Assembly: GCA_002425685.1 (NCBI GenBank)
Contig: DIMS01000003.1
Location: 18,972-39,582 of the forward strand
Source: Synergistaceae bacterium UBA5560
GTDB taxonomy: Bacteria; Synergistota; Synergistia; Synergistales; Aminiphilaceae
Length of the DNA: 20,611 nt
Direction: 5' to 3'
Shown here: in pieces, positions 7,219 through 14,428 of the stretch
Layout of the letters: every line of letters begins with the position of its first letter
Numbering within the stretch: position 1 is the stretch's first letter
Program-made: the position numbers and the translations under genes
The notes under the pieces: generated by a model
What the model was told of the DNA's origin: nothing
The model's database searches: none
What the model saw: only the letters and a program-made list of their open reading frames with translations

Positions 7219-8274
7219 TCACCCTCCCAGACAGTCCTGTCCCGGGGCGAGCGTCCGCAGGCGCGCCCGCGCCGCCTCGGGCGAGGCGGTGGCGTAGCAG
7301 TAGACGCACCCCGCCGGGCAGGTGCCGTAGGCGCCGATGTCCTTGCTTGGAATGCAGCGGCAGGCTGCGCGCTGCCCCCGGTCCTTTCTTCGGTTCGGGG
7401 CAGGGGCCGCCCCGGGTGCGGGTTCTCCCGGCGCACAGGCCGCGGGAAATTGCAGGGTCTGCCGCGCCGTTTCCGGCGCGCCTGCCGCCGTCGTGCCGCG
7501 CAGAAAGCGGCACAGCACCGGGTCGTGTGGTGCGATGCGCCGCAGCAGGTCGCCGTCGATGCAGCGGTTGTGCCCGATGCCGTATGCCTCCAGGTCGATC
7601 CGTTCCGCGCAGGTGGCTCCCCGAAGGCCCCATTTCCGGCAGAGTGCGCCGATGCCTTCGGCGAGGCGGTGCATCTCGTCCTCGGTGGGGGCGCGGAAGG
7701 GAAGGCGCGCCCGGTCGAGGGCGGCGCGCACCTTGCGGTACTCCGCCACGTCGGCGAAGCTGAAGACGAGCTGTTCCGTCGCGGGGGCGAGGGCCTCTCC
7801 GACGGCCTCCACCTTTGCGAGGAGCCGTTCCGCCGAGAGCCCGCCGCCGAGGAGGAGCGGATCGAAGCGCCAGATCACCCGCTCCCGCCCGATGCGCCGC
7901 GAAAGCCGCACAAAGGCCCCGAGCCGCTCCGCCAGGGGCGGTACCCCCGGCTCCAGCCCCTCCGCCTCGTAGTCGTTCACCGTAACCTGCACCACAAAGG
8001 GAAAACGCGCCTCCAGACGCTCCGTCGCGGCCAGAAGCGGCGCGGGATTCTTGGTCCAGAACACGCAGGCCCGCACGTCCCGGAGCGACACGAACTGCAC
8101 CGCCCCGCCGAAGGGATTGCGCCACCGCACGTATCCCGCGTCGAGCCGCTCCAGAAACCACTCCAGGTAAAAGGCGGGAATATCCGTCGCCCGGCTCGCC
8201 GAGAGCACCAGCGGCGCGATCCCCTCCCGCACGCCCTCGGGCGTCTCCACCGGTACCTTGCGCCACGTGCCCAT
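7219..8274 (-). CDS. DUF1848 family protein with C-terminal radical-SAM-like cysteine motif
   Basis: This 351-residue protein starts at ATG 8274. The frame stays open to 8643, but that part is a low-complexity basic leader, and a GGGAGG tract lies just upstream of 8274. The N-terminal part reads LVLSASRATDIPAFYLEWF, then RNPFGGAVQFVSL and CVFWTKNPAPLL, followed by RVIWRFDPLLLG, all characteristic of DUF1848. Near the C-terminus are CRCIPSKDIG and CPAGCVYCYA; the CX3CX2C spacing is that of a [4Fe-4S] radical-SAM site, here placed unusually at the C-terminal end as in this family. The biochemical function is unknown. A roughly 35-residue Pro/Ala-rich insert precedes the cysteine region. It is convergent with the WYL gene and divergent from the TetR gene. 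Confidence 0.88.
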   Translation of the reverse strand: MGTWRKVPVETPEGVREGIAPLVLSASRATDIPAFYLEWFLERLDAGYVRWRNPFGGAVQFVSLRDVRACVFWTKNPAPLLAATERLEARFPFVVQVTVNDYEAEGLEPGVPPLAERLGAFVRLSRRIGRERVIWRFDPLLLGGGLSAERLLAKVEAVGEALAPATEQLVFSFADVAEYRKVRAALDRARLPFRAPTEDEMHRLAEGIGALCRKWGLRGATCAERIDLEAYGIGHNRCIDGDLLRRIAPHDPVLCRFLRGTTAAGAPETARQTLQFPAACAPGEPAPGAAPAPNRRKDRGQRAACRCIPSKDIGAYGTCPAGCVYCYATASPEAARARLRTLAPGQDCLGG

Positions 8275-8649
8275 CCTCCGCCCCCCTCCCTTCCGCTCCG
8301 CGCTTCTTTTCCGTCCAGTCGTCTTTTCCGGTTTCGGTGCCTCGTCCGGTGTCTCGTCGCTCCGTGTCCGTCGCTCTCTTGCGTCGGTCCGGGGGAGTGC
8401 CTTCCGCACCTTTGCGGAAGGCGAGAAGAGCGCCTTGCCGAAGGCATCGCCGCGCTCCGCTGGAACGCGCCGGAGACCTGCGTTCCAAGTATACTTCTTC
8501 GTGCTTCTGTGTGCCGTTCCTCCCCGCGGGATGCTCGCAGTAAAGAAGGGAAACGGGCATGTAGCGTTTCTCTTCCGCCCTTCCTCTTTCCATGGACGCG
8601 GGGGTGCCCGCAGAGAGCCCCTGCGGCGTCTCCGATTTTCCACCGTGGC

Positions 8650-8678
8650 TTGATTTTTACCGAACGGTCAACTATAAT
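8650..8678 (+). promoter_or_regulatory. Sigma-70 promoter of the TetR gene
   Basis: TTGATT (8650-8655) and a perfect TATAAT (8673-8678) are separated by exactly 17 bp. It is the best promoter match in the GC-rich part of the window and lies about 245 bases upstream of the TetR start, giving a long leader that contains the repeat tract. Confidence 0.8.
8656..8671. promoter_or_regulatory. Palindrome between -35 and -10: probable TetR operator
   Basis: TTTACCGAACGGTCAA is a near-perfect palindrome (ACCG-AA-CGGT core, one mismatch in the flanks) filling the promoter spacer. TetR-family repressors typically bind such 15-16 bp palindromes over their own promoter, so autoregulation is inferred. Confidence 0.6.
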
Positions 8679-8713
8679 GACCCTCACACCGGGCAACTCT
8701 GCCGGGCAACGCA

Positions 8714-8884
8714 TCGCGAAGGAGCATTTTCGCAAGAGCGTTTCGGAGAAGCGTTTACAGAGAGAGCATCCGGAGAAGCCTTCCGGAGAGGTGTTTTTGA
8801 AAGAGAGTTGCGGAGGCGTATTCCGGAGGAGCATGTTCAGAAGAACATGCCGGAGGGAGCATTTCGGAAGCGCGTTTTCACGTC
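8714..8884 (+). repeat. Degenerate 13-15 bp repeat tract in the TetR leader
   Basis: About a dozen variants of a CGGAGnAGCnTTTC-like unit follow each other, for example GGAGAAGCGTTTA, GGAGAAGCCTTCC, GGAGGCGTATTCC and GGAGGAGCATGTTC. The tract is transcribed from the promoter at 8650 but sits before the TetR start. No start codon within it gives a recognisable protein. Confidence 0.6.
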
Positions 8885-8923
8885 GTGCGTGTTTTCAGAC
8901 GGACATCCCGGAGGAGGAGTGTC

Positions 8924-9532
8924 GTGGGACGAACGAGCGATGCACGAGAACGCCTGCTGCATGCGGCGCTGGATCTTATCTGGACCCGGACCTACGACGC
9001 TGTGGGCGTGGAGGCCATCTGTCAGGCTGCGGAGGTCAAAAAGGGCAGCTTCTACCATTTCTTCGCCTCCAAGGAGGATCTGGCCGCCCAGGCGCTGGAG
9101 GGGCACTGGGAGCACTCTCTTCCCGCCATGCGCCGCATCTTCGCCGCCGAAAAAGACCCCCTGGAGCGCCTCTTCGACTATTTCGACCAGGTCCGTCGCT
9201 TCAATGTGGAACGCCGGGCCGGAGGGGGATGCATCTGCGGCTGTCCCTACCTGCACGTGGGAGCCGAAATGGTCCAGGGAAGCGAGCGGATCACGCGCAC
9301 GGTCCACCGGATTCTCGCGGGACATTTCGCCTTTTTCCGCCAGGCGATTTCGGACGCCCGCGACGCGGCAAAGATCGACCCCGGCGCGGATGTGGAGCTT
9401 TTGGCCCGTGCGGTCTTCGCCCTTTTCGAGGGAACGCTCGTCCTGGCGCGGGTGCACAACGACCTTGCGTACCTGGACGACCTGATTCCCGGAACGAAGC
9501 GGATTTTGGGGGTGACGGCCCGGGGTGTGTGA
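8924..9532 (+). CDS. TetR/AcrR family repressor with CxCxC cluster
   Basis: This 202-residue protein is read from GTG 8924, with GGAGGAGGAG ending four bases upstream; the open frame extends to 8885 but lacks a better site. The N-terminal TetR HTH is clear (AALDLIWTRTYDAVGVEAI, VKKGSFYHFFASKEDL). The ligand domain carries C103, C105 and C107 in GGGCICGCPYL, at the place where many TetR regulators of this branch have a single conserved GC. In NemR-type regulators a cysteine in this region senses electrophiles or oxidants (family knowledge), so thiol or metal sensing is inferred. It precedes a flavoprotein and a nitroreductase gene in the same direction, which fits a detoxification unit under its own control. 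Confidence 0.9.
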   Translation: MGRTSDARERLLHAALDLIWTRTYDAVGVEAICQAAEVKKGSFYHFFASKEDLAAQALEGHWEHSLPAMRRIFAAEKDPLERLFDYFDQVRRFNVERRAGGGCICGCPYLHVGAEMVQGSERITRTVHRILAGHFAFFRQAISDARDAAKIDPGADVELLARAVFALFEGTLVLARVHNDLAYLDDLIPGTKRILGVTARGV

Positions 9533-9590
9533 CTGCCTGGAGAGAGGTGACGGTCCAGGCGGTGTGAGGATAGAGAGGAGGAGATGCGCG

Positions 9591-9650
9591 ATGGAGAAGA
9601 GCGATATGGAAAGGAGCAACATGGACAAGAGCGGCATGGAAAAGATCAAC
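9591..9650 (+). repeat. Four in-frame 15-bp units each beginning with ATG
   Basis: Units ATGGAGAAGAGCGAT, ATGGAAAGGAGCAAC, ATGGACAAGAGCGGC and ATGGAAAAGATCAAC follow without gaps in the flavoprotein frame and encode MEKSD, MERSN, MDKSG and MEKIN. Every unit offers a possible start codon. Confidence 0.9.
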
Positions 9651-10214
9651 GTGGGAAACAATCCGTTTCTGCTGCCCCAGCCGCAGGTTCTGGTGGGGGC
9701 GATGCTCGGTGACCGGGTGAACTTCCAGGCCGTGGCCTGGGTCAGCCGGGTCAACGCAAAACCGGCGTACATGGCCGTCGCCCTGGGAGACCACGCCACA
9801 CGGGACGGCGTTGTCGCCAACGGAGAGTTCAGCATCAACATTCCCTCCGTGGATCTGGTGGCGGAGACGGACCTCATGGGCCTCGTGAGCGGTCGCCAAG
9901 TGGACAAATCCGCATTTTTCGAGGTGTTCTACGGTTCCCTGAGCAAGGCGCCCCTGATCCGGCAGTGCCCGGTGGTCATGGAGTGCCGCGTCGTGAAGAC
10001 CGTGGAACTGCCCGCGGACCTGATCTTCATCGGTGAGGTGGTCGGCACCTGGACGGAAGAACGCTATCTCACGAACGGCATGCCCGACGTCGCCAAGGTG
10101 CGTCCCTTCGTGCTCACCATGCCGGACAATGCCTACTGGGCGGTGGGCGAGAAGGTGGGCAAGGCCTGGCACGACGGCCTGCCCCTCCGGGAACGGCTCA
10201 CGTCGCTGCTCTGA
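9591..10214 (+). CDS. Flavin reductase-like FMN-binding protein
   Basis: This 207-residue protein is read from ATG 9591, which has GGAGGAGA about eight bases upstream. The body matches the flavin reductase-like/split-barrel family: GNNPFLLPQPQVLVGA, NFQAVAWVSRVNAKPAYMAVAL, HATRDGVVANGEFSINIP, then an ECRVVKTVELP strand and IFIGEVV. Such proteins bind FMN and reduce flavins or small substrates using NAD(P)H in the cytoplasm. Homologues normally begin close to INVGNN, corresponding to the fourth ATG (9636); the first 15 residues are a repeated MEKSD/MERSN/MDKSG/MEKIN leader. The gene lies 58 bases after TetR and 209 bases before a nitroreductase. Confidence 0.88.
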   Translation: MEKSDMERSNMDKSGMEKINVGNNPFLLPQPQVLVGAMLGDRVNFQAVAWVSRVNAKPAYMAVALGDHATRDGVVANGEFSINIPSVDLVAETDLMGLVSGRQVDKSAFFEVFYGSLSKAPLIRQCPVVMECRVVKTVELPADLIFIGEVVGTWTEERYLTNGMPDVAKVRPFVLTMPDNAYWAVGEKVGKAWHDGLPLRERLTSLL

Positions 10215-10254
10215 TCCTTGACGCGGAAAAAACGGGGAGGCGCGCCCGAAGTGC

Positions 10255-10423
10255 GGTCGATGCAGGAAGAGCGAGCATCGAACGTCTGGTGCGGAACGGG
10301 TGATGGGAAGAAAGAACGGGCGATGAAGGAAAAGCGGGCCATGTGAGGAGAAACGGAAACGAAGACGAAGACGAAAACGAATGATGGAGATTGACAATGG
10401 AGACAATGGAGGAGGAACGGACG
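10255..10423 (+). repeat. Purine-rich repetitive leader of the nitroreductase gene
   Basis: The tract is rich in GA(A/T)G and AACG units: GATGGGAAGAAAGAACGGGC, GATGAAGGAAAAGCGGGCC, then GAAACGAAGACGAAGACGAA and several ATGGAGA copies. It holds at least six ATG triplets and ends in the strong ribosome site GGAGGAGG at 10408-10415. No protein can be assigned to it. Confidence 0.6.
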
Positions 10424-10927
10424 ATGCAGAAGGTCATTCTGAACCGGCGGAGCATTCGCAACTACACCAAGGAGCCCGTCACCGAGGAGCAGATCCGTGC
10501 GCTGCTCGAAGCGGGCATGAGCGCGCCCTCGGCGGGCAACCAGCGCCCCTGGCATTTCGTCGTCATCACCGACCAGGCGATCCGGGAGGAGATTCCCCGT
10601 CTGCACCCCCACGCGGGCATGGTGCCCCATGCGCCGGTGGTGATCGCCGTCTGCGCCGACCTGGGCCTGGAGCGTTATGCCGGCTACTGGCCCCAGGACT
10701 GCGCCGCCGCCACGGAGAACATTCTTCTCTCCGCGGAGGCCCAGGGACTTGGAGCCGTCTGGCTGGGGGTGCACCCCGACGAGGACCGGATGCACAAGCT
10801 GGGAGCGCTGCTCCATCTGCCCGAACAGGTGAAGCTCCTCTCCCTCGTCGCGCTCGGGCATCCCGCGGAGAAAAAGGACCATCCCTCCCGGTTCGATCCG
10901 GAGCGCGTGCACCGCGACCGCTGGTAG
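10424..10927 (+). CDS. Nitroreductase family flavoprotein
   Basis: This 167-residue protein is read from ATG 10424, which has GGAGGAGG nine bases upstream and gives the family-typical start MQKVILNRRSIRNYT. ATGs at 10397 and 10406 would only add low-complexity residues. It shows the FMN-binding RRSIRNY segment, APSAGNQRPWHFVVI (about 33-47), DCAAATENILLSAEAQGLGAVW (the central helix, positions about 90-111) and a final LGHPAEKK. Nitroreductases reduce nitro-compounds, quinones or related electrophiles with NAD(P)H. With the upstream TetR and flavin-reductase genes it forms a probable redox-detoxification unit; all three run in the same direction, but the gaps are long for one operon. Confidence 0.92.
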   Translation: MQKVILNRRSIRNYTKEPVTEEQIRALLEAGMSAPSAGNQRPWHFVVITDQAIREEIPRLHPHAGMVPHAPVVIAVCADLGLERYAGYWPQDCAAATENILLSAEAQGLGAVWLGVHPDEDRMHKLGALLHLPEQVKLLSLVALGHPAEKKDHPSRFDPERVHRDRW

Positions 10928-10943
10928 CCGGCAGGGAAGCATG

Positions 10944-10982
10944 TGCGCCCTCCCTGCTCGGCCGCTGCGGGCGGAGGGCGCA
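10944..10982. terminator. Strong hairpin between convergent genes
   Basis: TGCGCCCTCC (10944-10953) pairs perfectly with GGAGGGCGCA (10973-10982), between the nitroreductase stop and the convergent double-cubane gene. It lacks a T-run on both sides, so it is only a probable bidirectional transcript end. Confidence 0.4.
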
Positions 10983-11041
10983 GGCAGCGAAGGCCAGGCA
11001 GAGGCAAGCAGGAAGGCCGGCGGAGGAGGGCACCCTCAACG

Positions 11042-12262
11042 TCAGAGGATCTCCAGAAACGCCTCGATGCGGGTGCGCAGGTTCTCCCGGTCCGAGGGGG
11101 AGAAGTCCGTCTCGATGTGCAGGAAGGGAAGCCCCAGCGTCTCCCGAACAAAGGTCCCCACGGCGGTGGACTCGATGTTGTAGGTGTGGCAGGACTGCCA
11201 GGTGAGGTCGATCACGCCCTGCACGGCAAAGTCCCTCGCCATGCGTCCCAACAGCTCCAGGCGCCGCGTGTTGGGGCTCATGACCGAGCAGGGAATGCGC
11301 AGATATTTCTCCGCCAGAACCGTGAGCATGTCCCGGGGGTCCTCCTCGTCGGCCAGATAGTCCACGACCTTGTAGCCGCCGCAGTTCTCCATGGCCACCA
11401 CAGCGCCGCCGCCGTCCTCCACGAGTTCGATCACCTTGCCGGTCTCGATGCCCACGGGCACGCCCGTGAGGAGCACCCGGGGCGCGGAGGCAGGAGCGCC
11501 CCGGAAATCCCCGGAGGTGTCGGCGTCGATCTCCGCCAGAAGCTCCTCCGCCAGGGCCAGCCCCGTGCCTCGCACGTCGCTGTAGGCGGTGACGGACATC
11601 ACCTCCAGCAGATCCCTGCCGCTCAAAGGGGCGGGGATGCGCCGGTTCCCGTCGAAAAGGCGCTTCAGAATGCGCATCTCCCGGTTCGTGGCCCGGGCGG
11701 CGTCGCGCAGGGCCTCCTCGGTGATGGTTCTGCCCGTGTGGGTTTCGAGGAACTGCTTCAGTCGCTCCAGCTCGCCCCGCCAGAGGGGGAGGGCGTAGGG
11801 GGCGTCGGGAAGCTGGGGAAGATCCATGATGTGCAGCGGTTTCAGGCGCCCCATGAATTCGTAGGCCTTCTTCCGCCCGTCGCAGGTGGTCTGGGCGAAG
11901 AGGATGTCGCAGAAGTGGAAGTAGGGGCAGGTGTCCGTGGCGGCCAGATCGTAGAGCGTCTTCACCACGGGGCAGAGATTGGCGGGCAGGTCCCGGCTCG
12001 CCGCCGGAAGCGGGTCCTGCTTGTAGCCGCAGAGCGCCACGGGAATGCCCCCCGCGGCGAGAACGAGTTCCCGTGGGCTGTAGGTGCAGTAGAGCCCCAC
12101 CACGGGAACGCCCGCTTCCTTGGCGTCCCGCACGGCGAGGAGTTTCGCCTCCCGGAGCGCCGGAATCTTCGACAGCGCCGCGGGGGCGTGCCGCGGATCT
12201 CCCGCGGCGCGCCCTTCGTCGCCCTTGTCGCCCTTGTGATGTGTGCGCTGGAGTGTCGTCAT
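11042..12262 (-). CDS. Double-cubane-cluster protein (2-hydroxyacyl-CoA dehydratase superfamily, YjiM-like)
   Basis: This 406-residue protein is read from ATG 12262, overlapping the permease stop (ATGA). The segments YCTYSPRELVLAAGGIPVAL, LPANLCPVVKTLYDLAATD, CPYFHFCDILFAQTTCDGRK and, late, TWQSCHTYNIES match the HgdB/FldC/BcrB-like family, in particular double-cubane-cluster proteins. C59, C78, C97, C112, C118 and C127 are candidate ligands. Characterised double-cubane proteins hold an [8Fe-9S] cluster and reduce small molecules such as acetylene after activation by an ATP-hydrolysing activase (established knowledge). No activase gene is in the window. The first 35 residues are a charged extension. 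Its place as last gene of an ABC-importer operon suggests it acts on the imported compound or delivers electrons for its metabolism (inference). Confidence 0.85.
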   Translation of the reverse strand: MTTLQRTHHKGDKGDEGRAAGDPRHAPAALSKIPALREAKLLAVRDAKEAGVPVVGLYCTYSPRELVLAAGGIPVALCGYKQDPLPAASRDLPANLCPVVKTLYDLAATDTCPYFHFCDILFAQTTCDGRKKAYEFMGRLKPLHIMDLPQLPDAPYALPLWRGELERLKQFLETHTGRTITEEALRDAARATNREMRILKRLFDGNRRIPAPLSGRDLLEVMSVTAYSDVRGTGLALAEELLAEIDADTSGDFRGAPASAPRVLLTGVPVGIETGKVIELVEDGGGAVVAMENCGGYKVVDYLADEEDPRDMLTVLAEKYLRIPCSVMSPNTRRLELLGRMARDFAVQGVIDLTWQSCHTYNIESTAVGTFVRETLGLPFLHIETDFSPSDRENLRTRIEAFLEIL

Positions 12263-13440
12263 GCGGACATTCCTTCCTTTCTGCGATTCAGGAGGATCGC
12301 CAGGGCGATGACGCCGTAGGCGATGAAAGAGCGGCAGTATTCGCCGATGGCCGCGTTGGACAGGGTGTTCTGTCCCGCCATGGGGGAGACCACGAAGAGC
12401 GTGTGGAAGAGCAGCACCCCCAGCACGGCCTGCCCCACCGTGGCGGAGCGCAGAGTGGCGCCCCCCGCCAAAAGCGCCGCGGCGGCGAAGATATCCGACA
12501 GAAGATGCCCCGTGTAGACGTTGAGAATGCTCAGGTCCTGAATGTAGATGAGCTGCCCGCAGGCGCCGAGCACGGTGGAGAGCACCATGGCCTGAAGGCG
12601 CACCCGGTCCGGAACGATGCCGCAGAGGGCCGCCCGGTCCCGGTCGTCCGCCACGGCCCTGGCGTGGAGGCCGAAGCGGGACCGGAGCAGCCAGTGCACC
12701 GCCGCCGCGAAGAGAAACACCACCACAAGCGACCCCAGCGAGAAGGAGACGCCTCCCACCGTCACGTGTCCCACGTCCCGGAGAATGTGCCGGAAGAACT
12801 CCAGATCCACGGAGTTGCGCAGTCCGCTTCCCTTGGAGAGGAGCACCGACGGATTCGCCACGGCGAGCAGCCGCCCCGGCACGCCCAGGCAGAGCAACTG
12901 GTACAGGTTCGACCCCAGCAGGCCGATGACGATGGAGACGATCATCTCCCGCCCCTTCACCCGGTTCAGCACCATGCCGATGAGCGCCCCCAGAAGCGCC
13001 GAGAGGGGCAGCGCCACCGCCAGGGCGGTCCCCACGGCCGCGCCCCCGCTCAGCCCCGCGCAGGTGGCGATCAAAAGCCCCCCCTGGGCCGCCATGGCCC
13101 CCACGGGAAGGGCGAAGTTCAGCCCCATGCCCGCCGTAATGGGCAGAATGAGCGCGAGGGCGAGCACCGTGTCACGGCAGAGGCGGGTGAGCACCTCCTC
13201 CGCCACGAAAGGGAGGCTCAGTCCCGCCAGCCGGATTCCCACGGCGCAGAGCACCAGAAAGAGCAACGGCATGGGATGGGCGGCGAGCCATGCCCCGGCC
13301 CGCCCCGCGGCGCTTCCGCCCGCTCTGGCTCCCGCGTTTCCTCCGCCGTGCGCGCCGCCGTTTCCTTCGCTCGCGCCCCGTTCCGAAACCGAAACCGCCG
13401 GAGGCGGTCCTCCCGCGGGCCTATCGCCGAAGAAAGGCAT
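12259..13440 (-). CDS. ABC transporter permease (BPD_transp_2, sugar/nucleoside type), second
   Basis: This 393-residue membrane protein starts at ATG 13440, overlapping the end of the first permease by 20 bp. The first 55 residues are Gly/Ala/Arg-rich and unlike a membrane protein; an internal ATG at 13272 (MPLLFLVLCAVGI) would start directly at the first membrane segment. The rest shows 8-10 hydrophobic segments and the family landmarks ITAGMGLNFALPVGAMAAQ, GMVLNRVKGREMIVSIVIGL and ATVGQAVLGVLLFHT. It resembles RbsC/BmpC-type inner-membrane permeases, which pair with MglA-like ATPases. With the partner permease it forms the channel for the ligand caught by the DUF3798 protein. Confidence 0.9.
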   Translation of the reverse strand: MPFFGDRPAGGPPPAVSVSERGASEGNGGAHGGGNAGARAGGSAAGRAGAWLAAHPMPLLFLVLCAVGIRLAGLSLPFVAEEVLTRLCRDTVLALALILPITAGMGLNFALPVGAMAAQGGLLIATCAGLSGGAAVGTALAVALPLSALLGALIGMVLNRVKGREMIVSIVIGLLGSNLYQLLCLGVPGRLLAVANPSVLLSKGSGLRNSVDLEFFRHILRDVGHVTVGGVSFSLGSLVVVFLFAAAVHWLLRSRFGLHARAVADDRDRAALCGIVPDRVRLQAMVLSTVLGACGQLIYIQDLSILNVYTGHLLSDIFAAAALLAGGATLRSATVGQAVLGVLLFHTLFVVSPMAGQNTLSNAAIGEYCRSFIAYGVIALAILLNRRKEGMSA

Positions 13441-14428
13441 AGAGGATCACTCCGTTCGTGACGACCATGCGGAAAAGCTCCGTCGTCTCCGAGGCGAGAT
13501 AGGCGTTCGCCACGGGCGTGGAGAGCAGGTACATGGTCTGGTAGATGGCCACGCCGAGAAGGGCGTTCGCCGCCCCGGCCCGCCACCTGGAGGCGCCGCC
13601 CACGAGGAGGGCGCACACGGCGGGAAAGGTCATGACCGACGCCGACTCGTAGAGTTCGGCGAAGCCGTAACTTTGGGCGTAGACGCAGATGCCCACGGCG
13701 GCGAGCACGGTGGACAAGAGCGCCGACGCGATGCGGCGTCCCTCCACGGAGATGCCCAGGATGCGGGCGTAGCGCTCGTTCTCCCCCACCACGGAGAACG
13801 TCTTTCCCGTCGCCGTGGCGTAGAAGAGGGCCACCAGCGCCAGCAGCACCCCCGCGAAGAGCAAAAGCCCCAGCGGCACCGCCACGCCCCCCACCGTCAG
13901 GTCGAACCCCTTGTCGAGCACCCCCGCGAAGAAGGGATCGAGGCCGATGCGGGGGCGCAGCCCCTGTCCTCCCACGGGGTAGAGCATCTTCCGGTTCGAA
14001 AAGGGAGCGAGCGTCCAGAAGACGGACATGAGAGGAAGAAAGGCGTAGCCCAGAAAGACCCCCGCCACCTCCTCACGCCCCTTGGCGACGTTGAGAATGC
14101 GCCCGTAGACATAGCCGAAGAGACTTCCCACCGCCACGGCGCCACCGATGGCCGCCGCGAAGCCCGCCGCGCCGGTCAGCCGTGCGTTCATGGAGAGGCA
14201 CATGCCCAGAAGCCCCGCGGAGACGCCGATGGGCATGCCGAAGTTGAGCCCCATTCCCGCCCGCATCATGGGAACGAGGGAGAGCACCAGCACGGCGCTC
14301 ATGCCGAGCTTGCGCAGCGCATCTCCGGCGAGCCTCGTCGGGTCGATGCCCGCCTTCAGCGCCAGGGTCAAGAGCACCACAAGAAAAACGAGCATGATCC
14401 TCGTGGGCGGGGAGATGTGCCGCATCAT
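13421..14428 (-). CDS. ABC transporter permease (BPD_transp_2, sugar/nucleoside type), first
   Basis: This 335-residue membrane protein starts at ATG 14428, which overlaps the ATPase stop in an ATGATG/TGA junction. The frame is open much further upstream, but that part shadows the ATPase gene. Landmarks are PMMRAGMGLNFGMPIGVSAG, ILNVAKGREEVAGVFLGYA and ARILGISVEGRRIASALLS, typical of the RbsC/BmpB-like family, with about eight membrane segments. It is paralogous to the next permease, as usual for heterodimeric importers of this class. Confidence 0.9.
   Translation of the reverse strand: MMRHISPPTRIMLVFLVVLLTLALKAGIDPTRLAGDALRKLGMSAVLVLSLVPMMRAGMGLNFGMPIGVSAGLLGMCLSMNARLTGAAGFAAAIGGAVAVGSLFGYVYGRILNVAKGREEVAGVFLGYAFLPLMSVFWTLAPFSNRKMLYPVGGQGLRPRIGLDPFFAGVLDKGFDLTVGGVAVPLGLLLFAGVLLALVALFYATATGKTFSVVGENERYARILGISVEGRRIASALLSTVLAAVGICVYAQSYGFAELYESASVMTFPAVCALLVGGASRWRAGAANALLGVAIYQTMYLLSTPVANAYLASETTELFRMVVTNGVILYAFLRR

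Larger units (their letters stand above)
8275..8923. other. Divergent non-coding region between the DUF1848 and TetR genes
   Basis: The roughly 650 bases contain no convincing gene. On the minus strand the part next to DUF1848 (8275-8395) is purine-rich and repetitive, like other leaders in this window. A perfect 8-bp hairpin, CCTTCCGC (8400-8407) with GCGGAAGG (8414-8421), lies further upstream, then a TATACT-like -10 for leftward transcription at 8488-8493 with no clear -35. The TetR promoter and operator are at 8650-8678, followed by the repeat tract 8714-8884. Confidence 0.5.

Noticed and set aside
7204..9567. Plus-strand frame of 787 codons
   Set aside because: It is the complement of the DUF1848 gene followed by the TetR gene in a wrong frame; no domain is visible.
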